Notes under the pieces: generated by a model
What the model saw: only the letters and a program-made list of their open reading frames with translations
Databases searched by the model: none
Told to the model about the DNA's origin: nothing
Translations under genes and position numbers: made by a program
Assembly: GCA_013397865.1 (NCBI GenBank)
Contig: VZTI01001176.1
Location: 95,000-158,999, forward strand
Direction of reading: 5' to 3'
Origin: Struthidea cinerea
Taxonomy: Eukaryota > Chordata > Aves > Passeriformes > Corcoracidae
Length of the DNA stretch: 64,000 nucleotides
Shown: piece by piece, positions 23,760-34,240 of the stretch
Numbering within the stretch: position 1 is the first letter of the stretch
Layout of the letters: every line of letters starts with the position of its first letter

Positions 23760-25500
23760 GTTTGACTCAATCTTCCCTCCTTGTCTTTCATGCTTTTTTT
23801 CCCCAGCTCTGGCTCTTCCTCCCTCCCCAACTGTAAGAGCTCCTGCAGTTGTACCCTGCATACTGCTCAGACCTCATGCCCTCTGTTTGTCACCCCAGCA
23901 TACCCTCCAGCTCTAAAGACCTGTTAGCAAGAGTCGCTTCATACTTCCATGCTTACAGGTCCCGAAATCTCGAGCACAGCTTTCAAACCCTAATGAAGCA
24001 CCTCTGTCTCAGCTTTTCCCTGACTGGGATCAGACTCAGTGAGCTGACCTTTTCCTCCCCTTTCTCCTTCCTCCTCCTCTTTTCAAGGATTGCTCATTTC
24101 TCATTCTGTCCCTTCCCTGCTCTTCCCAGCCCTGCAAATGTCTCCCCTTCACCCACGTCCATCACCTTCCTCCTTGGGTTTTGATTCCCCATTTTTCTCT
24201 TCTTATTGTTGCTGATTTATGCTGATGACCCGTACCACCCTCTTAGTCATTCTGCACCCATTTTACCAATTCTGTTCCTCTGCTGTCCCAATCTTTTTCT
24301 TTTCCTCATTAAAAAAGACTGTTTATTTGGCATGCACTATCTAGAGGCTCTACTGCTGACTTTTTCCTGCACTAACCTTCAAGTGGTCCCATTCAGCACC
24401 ATCCATTAGACTCCCCCGTTATGTCCACCATTCAGCCTTTTTGCAATTTCCATTCCATCAACCGTCCTGACTTCTCTTTTGCTTTTGACCCTTGTCTCTC
24501 TACCAAGTTAAATAGCAAAATTGTCCCTACATTTCAATTTCCTTCGATTTTCTTCCCCATAATACCCAGCCCAACCTCAGTCATTTCTTCTGCTAGAAAG
24601 GTTGAAAGACTGTCTCCTGAAAGCCCAGCCATCACTTCCAGCTATACGTGGATAAAGCAGAGTCTCTAATACCTAACCCACCACCCCACCACCCCCCAAG
24701 AATACCCAAAGTCTCTTTTCTCTCCTTCTCTCCTTTCCACAGTGACCATTATTGCTCTGTTTTCAGGCAGGGGACAGTTTTTATTTGGGGAGCCTTTCTT
24801 TCAAGGTACAGCTAAGACCTGTTGATGCATTCTGCATGCATACCAAGGACATTAGCTATTCTATCTGCCCTCATAGATTAAACACTTCCCTGGAGTCTCA
24901 CCCTCACATTAGCTCATTAATGGTGACATTCCTTTTTGTTCTTTCATGATTTGATCCACAGTTGATCTACAATCTTGATCCACTATTTCATCTTCCAAAT
25001 ATTACTTCAATAGTCATTTTCTTACCTTTGAATGTACCACTCATTTTTTGTGCTCCTGATGATCCTCTCTCCATCTTCTAACAAATAAAATAAAAGGTGT
25101 CCTTACACACAATACTTGCTCAGGCAGGCAGAGCTGAATTGCACAAACAGGTGTCTTTTGCAGATTATGAACACCCACTTTATGCTTCCCACCATATGCC
25201 CTTCTGTTTTCTTTCATAATTCCTCACTGGGACTACCTCCCTGGTCACTACGGCAGAGGAACTTTGCTCAGCCCTCCTAAATTCCTTCTAAAATCTCTCC
25301 CTTGCTGCTGAGATAGTACAACAGCAGCCAGTCTGCTGGCGTGCTGTTCTCGCTATGTACCCAGCTGACCCCTCACCATTTCCTTGTGCTCCACCTGCAT
25401 CTATCCCATCTCTTGCCTCTCACCAGCTATTTCGTGCATAAACCCCACACGACAGTGACAGTCCTTCCGCTCCGCCTGTACAAGCAGGTCCACACGGCAG
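23760..25500. other. Pyrimidine-rich plus-strand tract
   Basis: About 1.7 kb is dominated by C and T on the plus strand, with several Ser/Pro/Phe-rich frames (23849-24184, 24421-24669, 25341-25532). One frame near 24206 contains LIYADD, which matches the core of reverse-transcriptase active sites, but flanking residues do not extend the match. The tract is the compositional mirror of 1.6-3.0 kb and may be a decayed retroelement in the opposite orientation, or simply biased DNA. Confidence 0.35.
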
Positions 25501-26667
25501 AAACACCCAGGTCAGGAATCCCAGGTCCGTGACACAGCAATCATCAATGACATCGCGAACGTACTGGGAACTCAGCTTGCTGAAACTCAGCCTACACCCT
25601 GACTTGTGGTGGAGCTTGCTAAGTTTCTCTGATAAAAGACAAAAAGGCAGAGGCAGTATCTCAGTTTATTTCTAAGGCACAACTCCAGCTCATTCATTGG
25701 GTACTCAAACATGCATGCAAACTCTGAGCTACATCACTTGGGGTGTTGCTTCTCCAGAGTAAACCTCCCAGTGGCCCTCACACTGGCAAATAGGATAGAA
25801 AGCCTCTCAGTTGTTAGTGGCTGCTTAAGCTGTTCCCCCTTCAGAAATACCTGAAAGTTACTGTTGTTGCATTATTATTAGTTGAGGATTCTCATGCCTT
25901 GCTAGTTTCTTTCCATCTCAAGGGGCAAATAAGCCCATCTGTGCTGATTCAGTCTCAGCTTTATGACCTACCTAAGCAAAAGATAACATCCAGACTCTAA
26001 GCATATTTTGTAAAACACACTTTAAAAATATCAGAAACCTCTTTCTTCTTTTCAAATAAAATCTTACTTGGGATCAGGGCAAATGAAAGCCTGGAAAGGA
26101 CAAAAATGCCCTCAAATATCAGGTAGTCAGCTTTGCAGTTACTAAAAAGTTGCTTTCCTCTGTTGACTGTATCACCAAAGCCCTACCAGCCATAGCTATA
26201 CAAAGCCTGCATTGTCTCAGCAAGGCTACTGAGATGTTCCTGATCTTGGCAAGAGCTAGGTGTACCCAGAAGCATTTTATTGAAAAAAAATTACTACAGC
26301 AGAAAGAAATATTATTTTAGGCCTCATACTGGAAAGATAAAGGTCAGAGTCCTTCCCTCTGCTAAGAGAGCAGACAAAAATATCCTGTTCATGGGATCCA
26401 TTTTACAAACTTGAAAATTGCACTTAAGAATCCCCTTATGAAACAAATTTCAAAGTAACTACAATATAGGGAAGGATTTGTTGGTTTAAGTCATCAGTAA
26501 TTTGGAGATTTCAACTTCATGACAAAAGAGGCAACTACATACAGCCACATACAAGCATGGAAATAGTCTCTTTATAGTTAAATTGTTAGATCTGCTTCCT
26601 TGCTACAAAGAAAAACTGATCTTTATGTTCATCTTTATATTCATCATTGATTTTTCTTTTTTACCAG
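25501..26667. other. Non-coding, nothing recognised
   Basis: AT-rich DNA leading up to the acceptor at 26667. It contains no long frame. Confidence 0.5.
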
Positions 26668-26829
26668 GATCTGGCAACGCTTCTTCACAAAGAGCACATA
26701 CTTGCCCCTACTAAATTTCTCAGTAAACGAGAGCAATATTGGTTCAGGAAACTACACACAAGTGATCAGGACCATTTGAATGAAAAAAGCCAAGATTACA
26801 TTTTTGTTTCACCCCTAAATGTGGTGTAA
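26668..26829 (+). CDS. Candidate terminal coding exon (53 codons), unrecognised
   Basis: A textbook acceptor (T-rich tract, then TTACCAG ending at 26667) is followed by an open frame of 53 codons ending at TAA 26827-26829. The product is charged and hydrophilic, with a central KREQYWFRKL segment and the C-terminus FVSPLNVV. The frame has no internal ATG start of its own, so it could only be translated as a downstream exon. ATTAAA near 27177 is the nearest plausible polyadenylation signal. I recognise no family and see no partner exon nearby. Confidence 0.2.
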   Translation, partial: DLATLLHKEHILAPTKFLSKREQYWFRKLHTSDQDHLNEKSQDYIFVSPLNVV

Positions 26830-27689
26830 CGTCTGCTGGAGTTTGACACCCTAGCAGTGCTGTGGGCTCCTGTGGTAAATCAACAAGTGCTCCCACACCA
26901 CTCCAGAGTAACCCCTGATCTTCTCTAGCTGTCAGGTGCTCTCACAGCTTTCACAGAAGAGGGTGTAGCATCTCACAGAGGGGTAGCAAAGTGAGGGGGC
27001 TCTGCCATGTGGAGGAAGCCAAGACTCCAAAATGTGGGAAGCTGCAAAAGCAGACCCCAGTGCCAGGGATAGCTCTGCTGAAGCCAGCCAGGCGCGGGCC
27101 ACGCAAGACCAAGGGTTCAGACCAAACTGCCATAAAAACAGCATTCCCTGAAGGCTCTACCATCTCCACTGCTTATATTAAATATTTTTATTACAATGTT
27201 TTCAACTTTTAAAAAATCTGTTGTATTGAAGGAAGCACATTCTTTTATTTTCTATAACTTCAAACGAAGATTTTGCATCCTCATTTGCAGCAGGGACACT
27301 CAGGAATTATTAGCAACTCAATTTACATGCCAGTCAACTCCAAGTATTTCCCTAACAACACTTAGGGCCCAGAGTCTCAGAAGAGGTCAGACCCCAAAAG
27401 CAGCAGAGGGACCTGGGCTCTCCCCGGGCTAGGAGGCGAGGTGGGAACAGCTGCCCTCAGCTCTCGGCAGGATGCACAGCTTTGAAACAAGCCAGGAGAA
27501 CAGCCTCTCCCAGGACGGGAATATGCAGGGGAGTGGCGGGAGAGAGAACGAATGTGCAAAAGGAGTGTTTGTCTCTCCGTTTATCTCGCAGACAGCAGTC
27601 TGCTGGCTTTAGCTTCGAGTCTGCCGGACACCAGGCAGCGGCCCATTCCTGGCCTTATCTCCACCTCCTCTCTGAGAGTGCACGCTGCC
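26830..27689. other. Non-coding; GC rises toward the CpG core
   Basis: Overlapping short frames on both strands. The frame at 27482-27892 crosses the N at 27771 and owes its length to GC-rich composition. Confidence 0.45.
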
Positions 27690-27840
27690 TTCCAGTTTTC
27701 CAGCTGTATACCAGGCTCCGCTTAACACCACGGGCGACCTCTGGCCCCCAGGGGCGGGCACCTGCGCGGCNCGTGCCGGCCGCGCCGCCGCCTTGCGAAA
27801 CGCGCGCCGTTCCCCTCGCGCATCATGTGAGCTCGGCCAG
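27690..27840. promoter_or_regulatory. Very CpG-dense core, possible island fragment
   Basis: Between about 27730 and 27830 there are roughly 15 CpG sites in 110 bases, including gccggccgcgccgccgcc and gaaacgcgcgccg. This is far denser than anything nearby. One undetermined base lies at 27771. No TATA element or clear donor is visible on either strand. It may be the edge of a promoter island whose full extent is obscured by sequencing difficulty. Confidence 0.35.
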
Positions 27841-28826
27841 ACTGGTAGAGAATAATTGCAGGCTTGTCCAAATTATCATTTGCAAAGTCTAGGAGGCACA
27901 CCAGGGCACCGATACTCAGCTTGCGTTAGCCTCGGGCGGCTCATTTCAGCCCCGTCTAATACTCCTGCCTTCTGCCAAGTCAGCCCAGTTGAGTCGGTAA
28001 AATTTAGTAGGGATTTTGCGACCTGTAAGATCCCAGCCCATCTTTAACCATTATAATAGGTTGGCTTTAGCTCAAAGTTTTATTTTAAATTCCTAAGAAG
28101 AAATGAGCTGTGTAGCCTTACCTCTAAAAAACTTTTAAAATCTGCTATTTCTTTTAACATGAATAATGAGATCCCAGTATTTCTCATCTAATCACGCATA
28201 TCTCAGCATGGAGAAGATGCTTGACCTCCTGATGGATACATGTACTTTAAATGGTCTTCAGAAACTTTCCACAGATAAGATCCCATTCTTATGCTAATGT
28301 CTATAACAGATTGGCAGACAGCAGACTCAGAGCCCTCTTGTCACCTCCCTGTCACTTGTGCCAAGGCTCTGTGGTCTGTACAAACTACATAATTTTAAGT
28401 GTTCAAAAAGAAGAAACAGCCAAACAAACAAAACACTCCTTCCAAAACTGACTCCAAAGACATTAGGCAAGTCACGCTGTGGTTTTTCTTTAACATGGAG
28501 AAACACATATTTTAAATTAAAACTCTCAGATCTGCAAATCACTTCTCACTTTGTCCTTGTTTAATACCTGCCTCTGCCTCTAATCTGTCATCTTTCTTCA
28601 GAATCACCAGAAGTCTGTCAGTTGGAAAGAGTCACCAAAACTCCCCCGAAAACCTCTGCAGTCCTCTCCATTTGCTTTTTCCCCCTAAAGATACTTTAAA
28701 ATGTATTTTCTGAGTGAACTTCTGGTCGCTTACATTGTCAACCCAATCACCGAGGAGTAAGCACAATCCAATCCTCAGCTAAGGACGGAGGAAGTGCAGA
28801 GCAAACCGAAAAGCGACGGTACCTAC
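27841..28826. other. Non-coding between two CpG-rich segments
   Basis: AT-richer DNA with short frames only (28251-28564). It would be intronic if the minus-strand first exon ending at 28827 is real. Confidence 0.4.
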
Positions 28827-29300
28827 CTGGAGCCCACCTCAGCGCCCAGCACCATTCGCAGCAACGGCAACGTTTTGGGGTAGCGACCTAATGCATTGTC
28901 CTTCCTACCGCGCTGCTAAATGAGAGTTGAGCAACTCCTTGCACTGCTGCTTGGAGAAACAGCTCTCCCAATCTTAACCCCCTCTCTCGGCTCTTCGCCT
29001 CTTTGCTCTTTTTTTNNNNNNNNNNNNNNNNNNNNNNNNNNNNNNNNNNNNNAACAGAGTTTTTGAGCACTAAAACTTGCAATTAGTACCAGCTAAGCCA
29101 AAGCCCCTGCTCGCCCCTGCCCTAAGCCGCACATTCCAGGGCGCTGAGCGGGGCGCTTGAGCTCTTTGCCGGCACCGCGCAGCTCTTCCACCCCCAGACC
29201 CGGCTTTCTGCCTACCAACTCGATAAAGCTGCAAGAGCTCAGGAACACGCACTGAAACTCGGACAGGGGAAAAATTGGTCTCTAATCTCCAGCCTGGGTG
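28827..29300 (-). promoter_or_regulatory. CpG-rich promoter/first-exon candidate on the minus strand, with assembly gap
   Basis: About 20 CpG dinucleotides cluster here, in contrast with the CpG-poor flanks. On the minus strand the segment ends in a consensus splice donor (CTCCAG|GTAGGT) with the GT at 28826-28825. An ATG at 28855-28853 (minus) would begin MVLGAEVGS and pass through the donor in phase 2. The gap at 29016-29052 lies inside the island, as expected for GC-rich promoter DNA in draft assemblies. I propose a minus-strand 5' exon; the gene is unknown. Confidence 0.4.
29016..29052. other. Assembly gap (37 N)
   Basis: A run of N within a CpG-rich island. The gap length may be arbitrary. 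A single N also occurs at 27771, in another CpG-dense stretch. Confidence 0.99.
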
Positions 29301-29511
29301 GTTTTTATTATCCTCCTCCCCCCCTCCTCCTCTCTTTCTCTCCACACTCACAGTAGCAAGGTTGTCTCTGGACTACTCCCTGCCTTAAACTCACCAAACC
29401 AGATTTTTACTCCCAACACCTTCCCGTAAATCTGAACTGAAATTTTACCCTGCTTGCTGAGTTCTGGCTGGCTGAGGGCCAGCCAGCATTCCTGTTGTTT
29501 TAAGAGGGCAG

Positions 29512-29648
29512 ATAAAAAAAAACCCCAAACAAACAAAAAACAACAAAAAAATACACCCAAAAAACACCACTAACAAAAAATCCCCCAAACAAACAAACAA
29601 AAAAACCCGAACCCCAAGCCCCAAAATCAAAAATGAAAGGAAAAAAAT
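29512..29648. repeat. A/C-rich low-complexity tract
   Basis: Degenerate (CAAA)n- and (CCAAA)n-like sequence with long A runs. The minus-strand frames here translate to Phe/Leu/Val/Gly-rich sequence purely because of the composition. Confidence 0.85.
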
Positions 29649-29871
29649 CCAGAGAAAACCTGTAGAGATGCAAGGGCTGGAAGGAAGCAAACTTTTAGAG
29701 CAGCTTTACTAAAAACACTGTGGGAGCGAGTGATTCGCATTTATATTTAAGGGGCTAAAACAGTGATTTTTTTTTTTTGGCAGTGTCAGTCATGAGAAAA
29801 CAACCTTCTCAGCCATCTGCCTCCTTCAGGTGGATGGATATTTGAAAAGAAAATAAACCTCTGTTACTCAC

Positions 29872-30050
29872 CTGAAGGACAACAGCAGGTATAAGCATGG
29901 GAGGGAGAGGAGCCTGCACCTTTGCCTGATCCAGTCACCCCAAGGCAGCGGTAACGCTGGTTTAAGAAGTGCCACATTTTACACTTTTCTGACCTAAAGT
30001 TACATGCGGTTTCTAGAAAAGGAACAAAAGAGAAACCAGTTTATATATAC
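29872..30050 (-). promoter_or_regulatory. TATA-like promoter and first-exon candidate on the minus strand
   Basis: Read on the minus strand, GTATATATAAAC at about 30050-30039 is a good TATA element. Downstream by about 170 bases is a near-perfect donor (CTTCAG|GTGAGTAAC), with the exon ending at 29872. Two ATGs stay open through the donor. The one at 29977 gives 35 codons. The one at 29898 gives MLIPAVVLQ, a hydrophobic start that could belong to a signal peptide. Neither is recognised. Confidence 0.28.
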
Positions 30051-30297
30051 AAAAAAACAACCAAGCCTTCATTTAAACTCCGTGTGATCCCTCTGACCGT
30101 TGTCTGGAAGGCTTAAAGAAACAATGAGGCAAGACTGTAAACTCTCTTACCCCCTTTTACCTGTCTGTGCCTGGCTATGGGCTTTGATGTATTGAAACAA
30201 AGCACAAGACCTGTTTATAGTAAATGAAACCAACCAACAGAGATCTAATTCAGACTTGTGACTAAACAAACTGGAACAGGAAGCACACACCAACAGA

Positions 30298-30423
30298 TTT
30301 TTTTTTTTAAAGTAGTAATTCCTGCTAGCATTGTCATGCAACAGCAAAAAAAAAAAAAAAAGATTTTGCTTCTCCCTTCAGTCACTTTTGTTCAAATGCA
30401 GGGGGTTTTAATTTTTTTTTTTT
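30298..30423. repeat. Homopolymer cluster: T11, A16 and T12 runs
   Basis: Runs of T (30298-30308), A (30346-30361) and T (30412-30423) lie within 130 bases. No retroposed unit with target duplications could be recognised between them. Confidence 0.85.
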
Positions 30424-30777
30424 CTGGAAAGCAAAACTCAACCAACCAAACAAAATCCCGAAACAAACAAGCAATGTTCCATCATGTATACACAAATATT
30501 TAACAGAGCAATATTTACCACCAGTGGTGATCTGAAGATATTATTCATCTATTTGTTTCCCCATGTAGGTCATTTGTGCAACTGATTAGTATCATGACCC
30601 TCACCCCAATGAACATCTGTAATTGATGAGTAGACAGAGCATCTTCATCTAGGATAACTGGACAGTTCAAGCCCCCAGCAGTAGATTAGAAGTCTTGCTC
30701 TTGCAAGTTAAATCTTTAAAGTATAAATAATATTGGAGGTTAAAAATAGTGAAAGAAATTGATTTTCATAACTCTTC

Positions 30778-30862
30778 CTAATTTTAAAAATAATTCTTTT
30801 TATTCTTAATTAATTCTTAGTAATCTTAAATAAGAATTCTTCTTAATTCTTCTTAATTTTTA
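30778..30862. repeat. Degenerate TTCTTAAT tandem repeat
   Basis: Repeated attcttaatt/ttcttaattc units with substitutions. The tract is AT-rich and simple. Confidence 0.7.
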
Positions 30863-33404
30863 AAAGATTTATTCAGAGCTGAGTACCCACTATGCTGCTT
30901 TTTCCCTGTGATATTACCTATGCTTTTTGAAAACAGTTTGTCCTTCTAAACAATAATCTCTCTAATTGTATTCTTTTTCAAGTATAGAAAAATATCACAG
31001 GTTTTACCTAAACAAATCCCCATTGACTCCCTAAGAGCATTTTGCTGCAGGCAGAAACCAATGAATCAAACTACTATTGGTGTAATATGTAAAGCTCACG
31101 GTCAAATGTTGCAAAGTTCAAGTTAACAGTGTGTTCTCTCCAAACTATCGCAATTCAGAAGTTGATAAAAGGATGTGATTCTAGTTTTAGCAAATGCATC
31201 GAGAATAAAAAAAAAAAATTCAGAACATACCTGCATTAATGAGCAAATAATAATGGGGAAAATTTTCATAAAATACTTGAATTAAAATGGGAGTTCAGCA
31301 TTAGCAGCAAACATTATGCAGTTAAATTCTTCAAGAAAAAATAGTCCAGAATAGTAAATAATGAGGGGTTTAGTGGTACAAAAACCTCCTAAGTATTCTC
31401 TAGTACTCTTTTTTAAAATCATGACCCATTTGCCCAAAGGGAGGCTTTCCCATAGTGTCCTCATCTGATAAGTTTGCCAATAAATTTCTCAAGTAGAGAG
31501 AACTTATGCTCCATTTGCTCTATTTGGAGGAGCAAACTGGCATTACTGGCAGAAGTAGTTCCTTGCCAACACATACAGATTACTTCTAAATGAGTGTCTC
31601 TGTAATATAATGAACAGTACAGAAAATGGAAAGACATGAGTGCATTGTCCTGCATGTTCAGAGCACACACCACCAAAAGCCATGGTTGCACCAGTGTGGT
31701 AAAGTCAACTATTTTAAGGTATGCTGCTAAAAGTGTAGCTCTGCCTGTTCTAGTGGCTCTTCACATGTGCTTGTGGGTTTTACCTCTGAAAGCCAGTCCA
31801 TGCCTTTCTGGTGCAGGACGCAAATAGGTTTCCTTGGAAGATACCAAAGATAGGAAAAAGTTTGACTTTTTTCTTAGTTCAGTTCAGCTGCAGGTGAAGT
31901 GTGTGACAGCATCAGGGGTGTCTAGTTAGAGCTAATGCCAGGCAGTAGCTCATCCAGCAATTAAAATACTCCTTATTGCTCCCTGTCTGTGTGAGGAGAC
32001 ACTTTCCATGGACCCAGGTGAGACTGCAAGGTACCACATCTGTCTGCATACTCCTGCAGGTGTAGGGAGGATCATGACACATCTGCTCACAACTTCTTAA
32101 TGGACTTCCAAACTTTGGTGAGGAAAGCAATTTTTACATTGCTCAGCTGCCAGGAAGATAATAGTGCAAAACCTCTACCATTATTGCTTGTGCTTCACTC
32201 TGATTCGCAGATTACAGTTCAAATAACAGTTAAATGTTGCCAGGTTGTTCCTTAAGTGCACTTTCTCAGCACAAATGACAGTAGCAATTCAGGAAAGTCT
32301 CTTCGTGACCACCAAATGCTGGATCTATCACAAGCTGAGATGGGATGAAAGCATCCTCAACAATCAGTTGTAGGAATTGTTGCCACTGAAGTTTCAGGTA
32401 ACTTAAAATTAAACATCAGATCTAACTGATATAATGGCAAAAATGGCAATCTGGGCCATTTTTGACATAAGAATAATTTTTCTCCCTCTTGTCCCAGTTG
32501 TCCAGCTGACAAAGTGTTTTAAGGGGTTGTGAGCCCCTTACACAGGAAGGAAGGAGTGACCCACATGTAATTTGCTGCAGCACCCTCCAGTCTGTGTGTT
32601 AAAATGAAAGAGCAGTCACAACTCTGCAACACAGAGAAGAGATTTCCTGTTTCTCTGCCAAGCCATGGTAGGGTTTCTGACCAAAAGAAAGAGTTTAATG
32701 AGTCCATAGCAAAGCAAATTAAGCTAAGTGCAGCATGATTAGGCTGTGAACACTAATCTTTAAAGGCAATAGTATTTGATTAAGGAAGGCGTCCTCCAAA
32801 AGTAATCTAAAAATTGCAATAAAAAATGTCTGGCGATGAACATTCAATGTCAGTGGGTTTGGGGTGTTTTTTGGGGGGCTAAGTGTGTCTCCTGGATTGT
32901 AATGTTTCTTTCTGAACATGGCTCATTGTGTTATCAATTGCGTTATACCTATTGTAGAGTTTATCACTCCTGCCCAACAGCTGGCTATACTGCAGCAAGA
33001 AAACTGCATGTTGAAAGTTTGGTGACTGCATTTCATTAAGGAGATTATGACAAAACTTTTTTTTTTGCTCTCTCTCTAATTGGGAAATTATGAAAAACAC
33101 AAGTGAGAGTATGTTACTCAAGAATTAATTTCTAATTACCAGAGAAGTAGTTGGAGAAATAGCACATTTGCTACTTTTGTAAAAAGTTAAAAAGACTCTA
33201 CTTCAAGTCTAAATTTTGTTTAAGTTTTCTAATACAGAATGTTTCCTACTACAGGTTAAATATTTTAATATAGTTTGGTAATCAAAGAGTCTGTAAATAA
33301 GTCCATTATCATACAGCATTTAATTTTTTCCCAGTTAAAGCTGAAGTTTGGAGAGTGAGCATTTCTGATAGTGGTCTGTAAAATTCTTCCCCTTCCTACA
33401 TAAA

Positions 33405-33800
33405 AAATGTCAACATGCTTAGTCTATAACACAGCACCTTCTTCTCCAGAAAGGTCCTGTTTTCTTAGTGACACTTCCATGCACTCTGTTTGCAACCTCT
33501 GTCACTGCCCCCCCATAATCTCCTCCCAGTCTGTACCTCTTGCTTTCCTACTTGGTGGTTTGACCATCCTACCCCTCTCAACAGCTGCTTCTTCTACACG
33601 CTTTTCAGATTCATGCTTGCATTTAAACTCTTCATTTCTCAGCCCTTCTCATTCATGTCTCCATCTCAGCACTTTGCCTCTGCCTTTCCACAACTCCAGC
33701 AGCACCAGCCCAAGTCACGGTAATATTTGCTTTTCTACAAGCAACTTCATGTGTTCTTCCATGCTGTCCTCACACCAAATACAATCCTGAAACAAAAAGA
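33405..33800. other. C/T-rich segment with fortuitous open frames
   Basis: Two plus-strand frames overlap here (33407-33790 and 33490-33723). Both translate into Ser/Pro/His/Phe-rich sequence typical of C/T-rich DNA. It resembles the 18.5 kb and 23.8-25.5 kb tracts in composition and could belong to the same repeat class. Confidence 0.3.
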
Positions 33801-33859
33801 AGGAGACAAAGCCACTGGCGTCTTTTCCTTGAGTCCCTCATTAAGGCTATCTGTTGTGA

Positions 33860-34240
33860 CTGCAGCGAGATGGCAAGCCTGGAGGCGTGCCCTCACCTGT
33901 CAGAATCTCTGTTGCCTGCCTGGCTGTGCTGCATCTGCTGTCTCCTCTTTGCCCTCCGTCTCACTGCAATAACTCTCCTCCAGCTCCCGGTCCCGGCTCT
34001 AGGTCGCTGTGCCTGCTGCGCAGCCGGTTACACCTGCGGAGCCGGGTACAGAGCAGTGGGTTTGCATCTGCTGTGGGCAGGAGCCCCCAGCCACAGAGCA
34101 GCAGCCACAGCGGCTCCACGGCTGCTCCCCTTGGCCCAGGGCCTGCGAGCTGCCAGGGGCTCTGTCCCCATCAGCCTCGGGCTGGGGGAGTCACAGCTAC
34201 GCCCATCTGTGATGGCAGCGGCTGTTTCTCTTTGATGTAA
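33860..34240 (-). promoter_or_regulatory. GC-rich segment ending in a minus-strand splice donor
   Basis: This stretch is clearly GC-richer than its surroundings and has moderate CpG content. Open frames occur in several registers, as expected of GC-rich DNA. On the minus strand it ends in a strong donor (CTGACAG|GTGAGG), with the exon ending at 33897. An ATG shortly before it (MQHSQAG...) remains open to the donor. It could be a further 5' exon of the same minus-strand unit suggested at 28.8-30.1 kb. Confidence 0.25.

Larger units (their letters stand above)
30051..33404. other. Non-coding, nothing recognised beyond simple repeats
   Basis: AT-rich with homopolymers and a TTCTTAAT repeat near its start. 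A strong minus-strand donor-like site (GCAG|GTATGT) lies near 31230 without a clear exon. Confidence 0.45.

Noticed and set aside
27482..27892. 136-codon frame through the CpG core
   Set aside because: It crosses an undetermined base and its length follows from GC-rich composition; no domain or signal is visible.
29348..29690. Hydrophobic minus-strand frames resembling membrane proteins
   Set aside because: They are translations of an A/C-rich simple repeat (T/G-rich on the coding strand), which yields Phe, Leu, Val and Gly by composition.
33407..33790. 127-codon plus-strand frame in C/T-rich DNA
   Set aside because: Low-complexity Ser/Pro/His composition and an overlapping open frame in another register indicate bias rather than coding.
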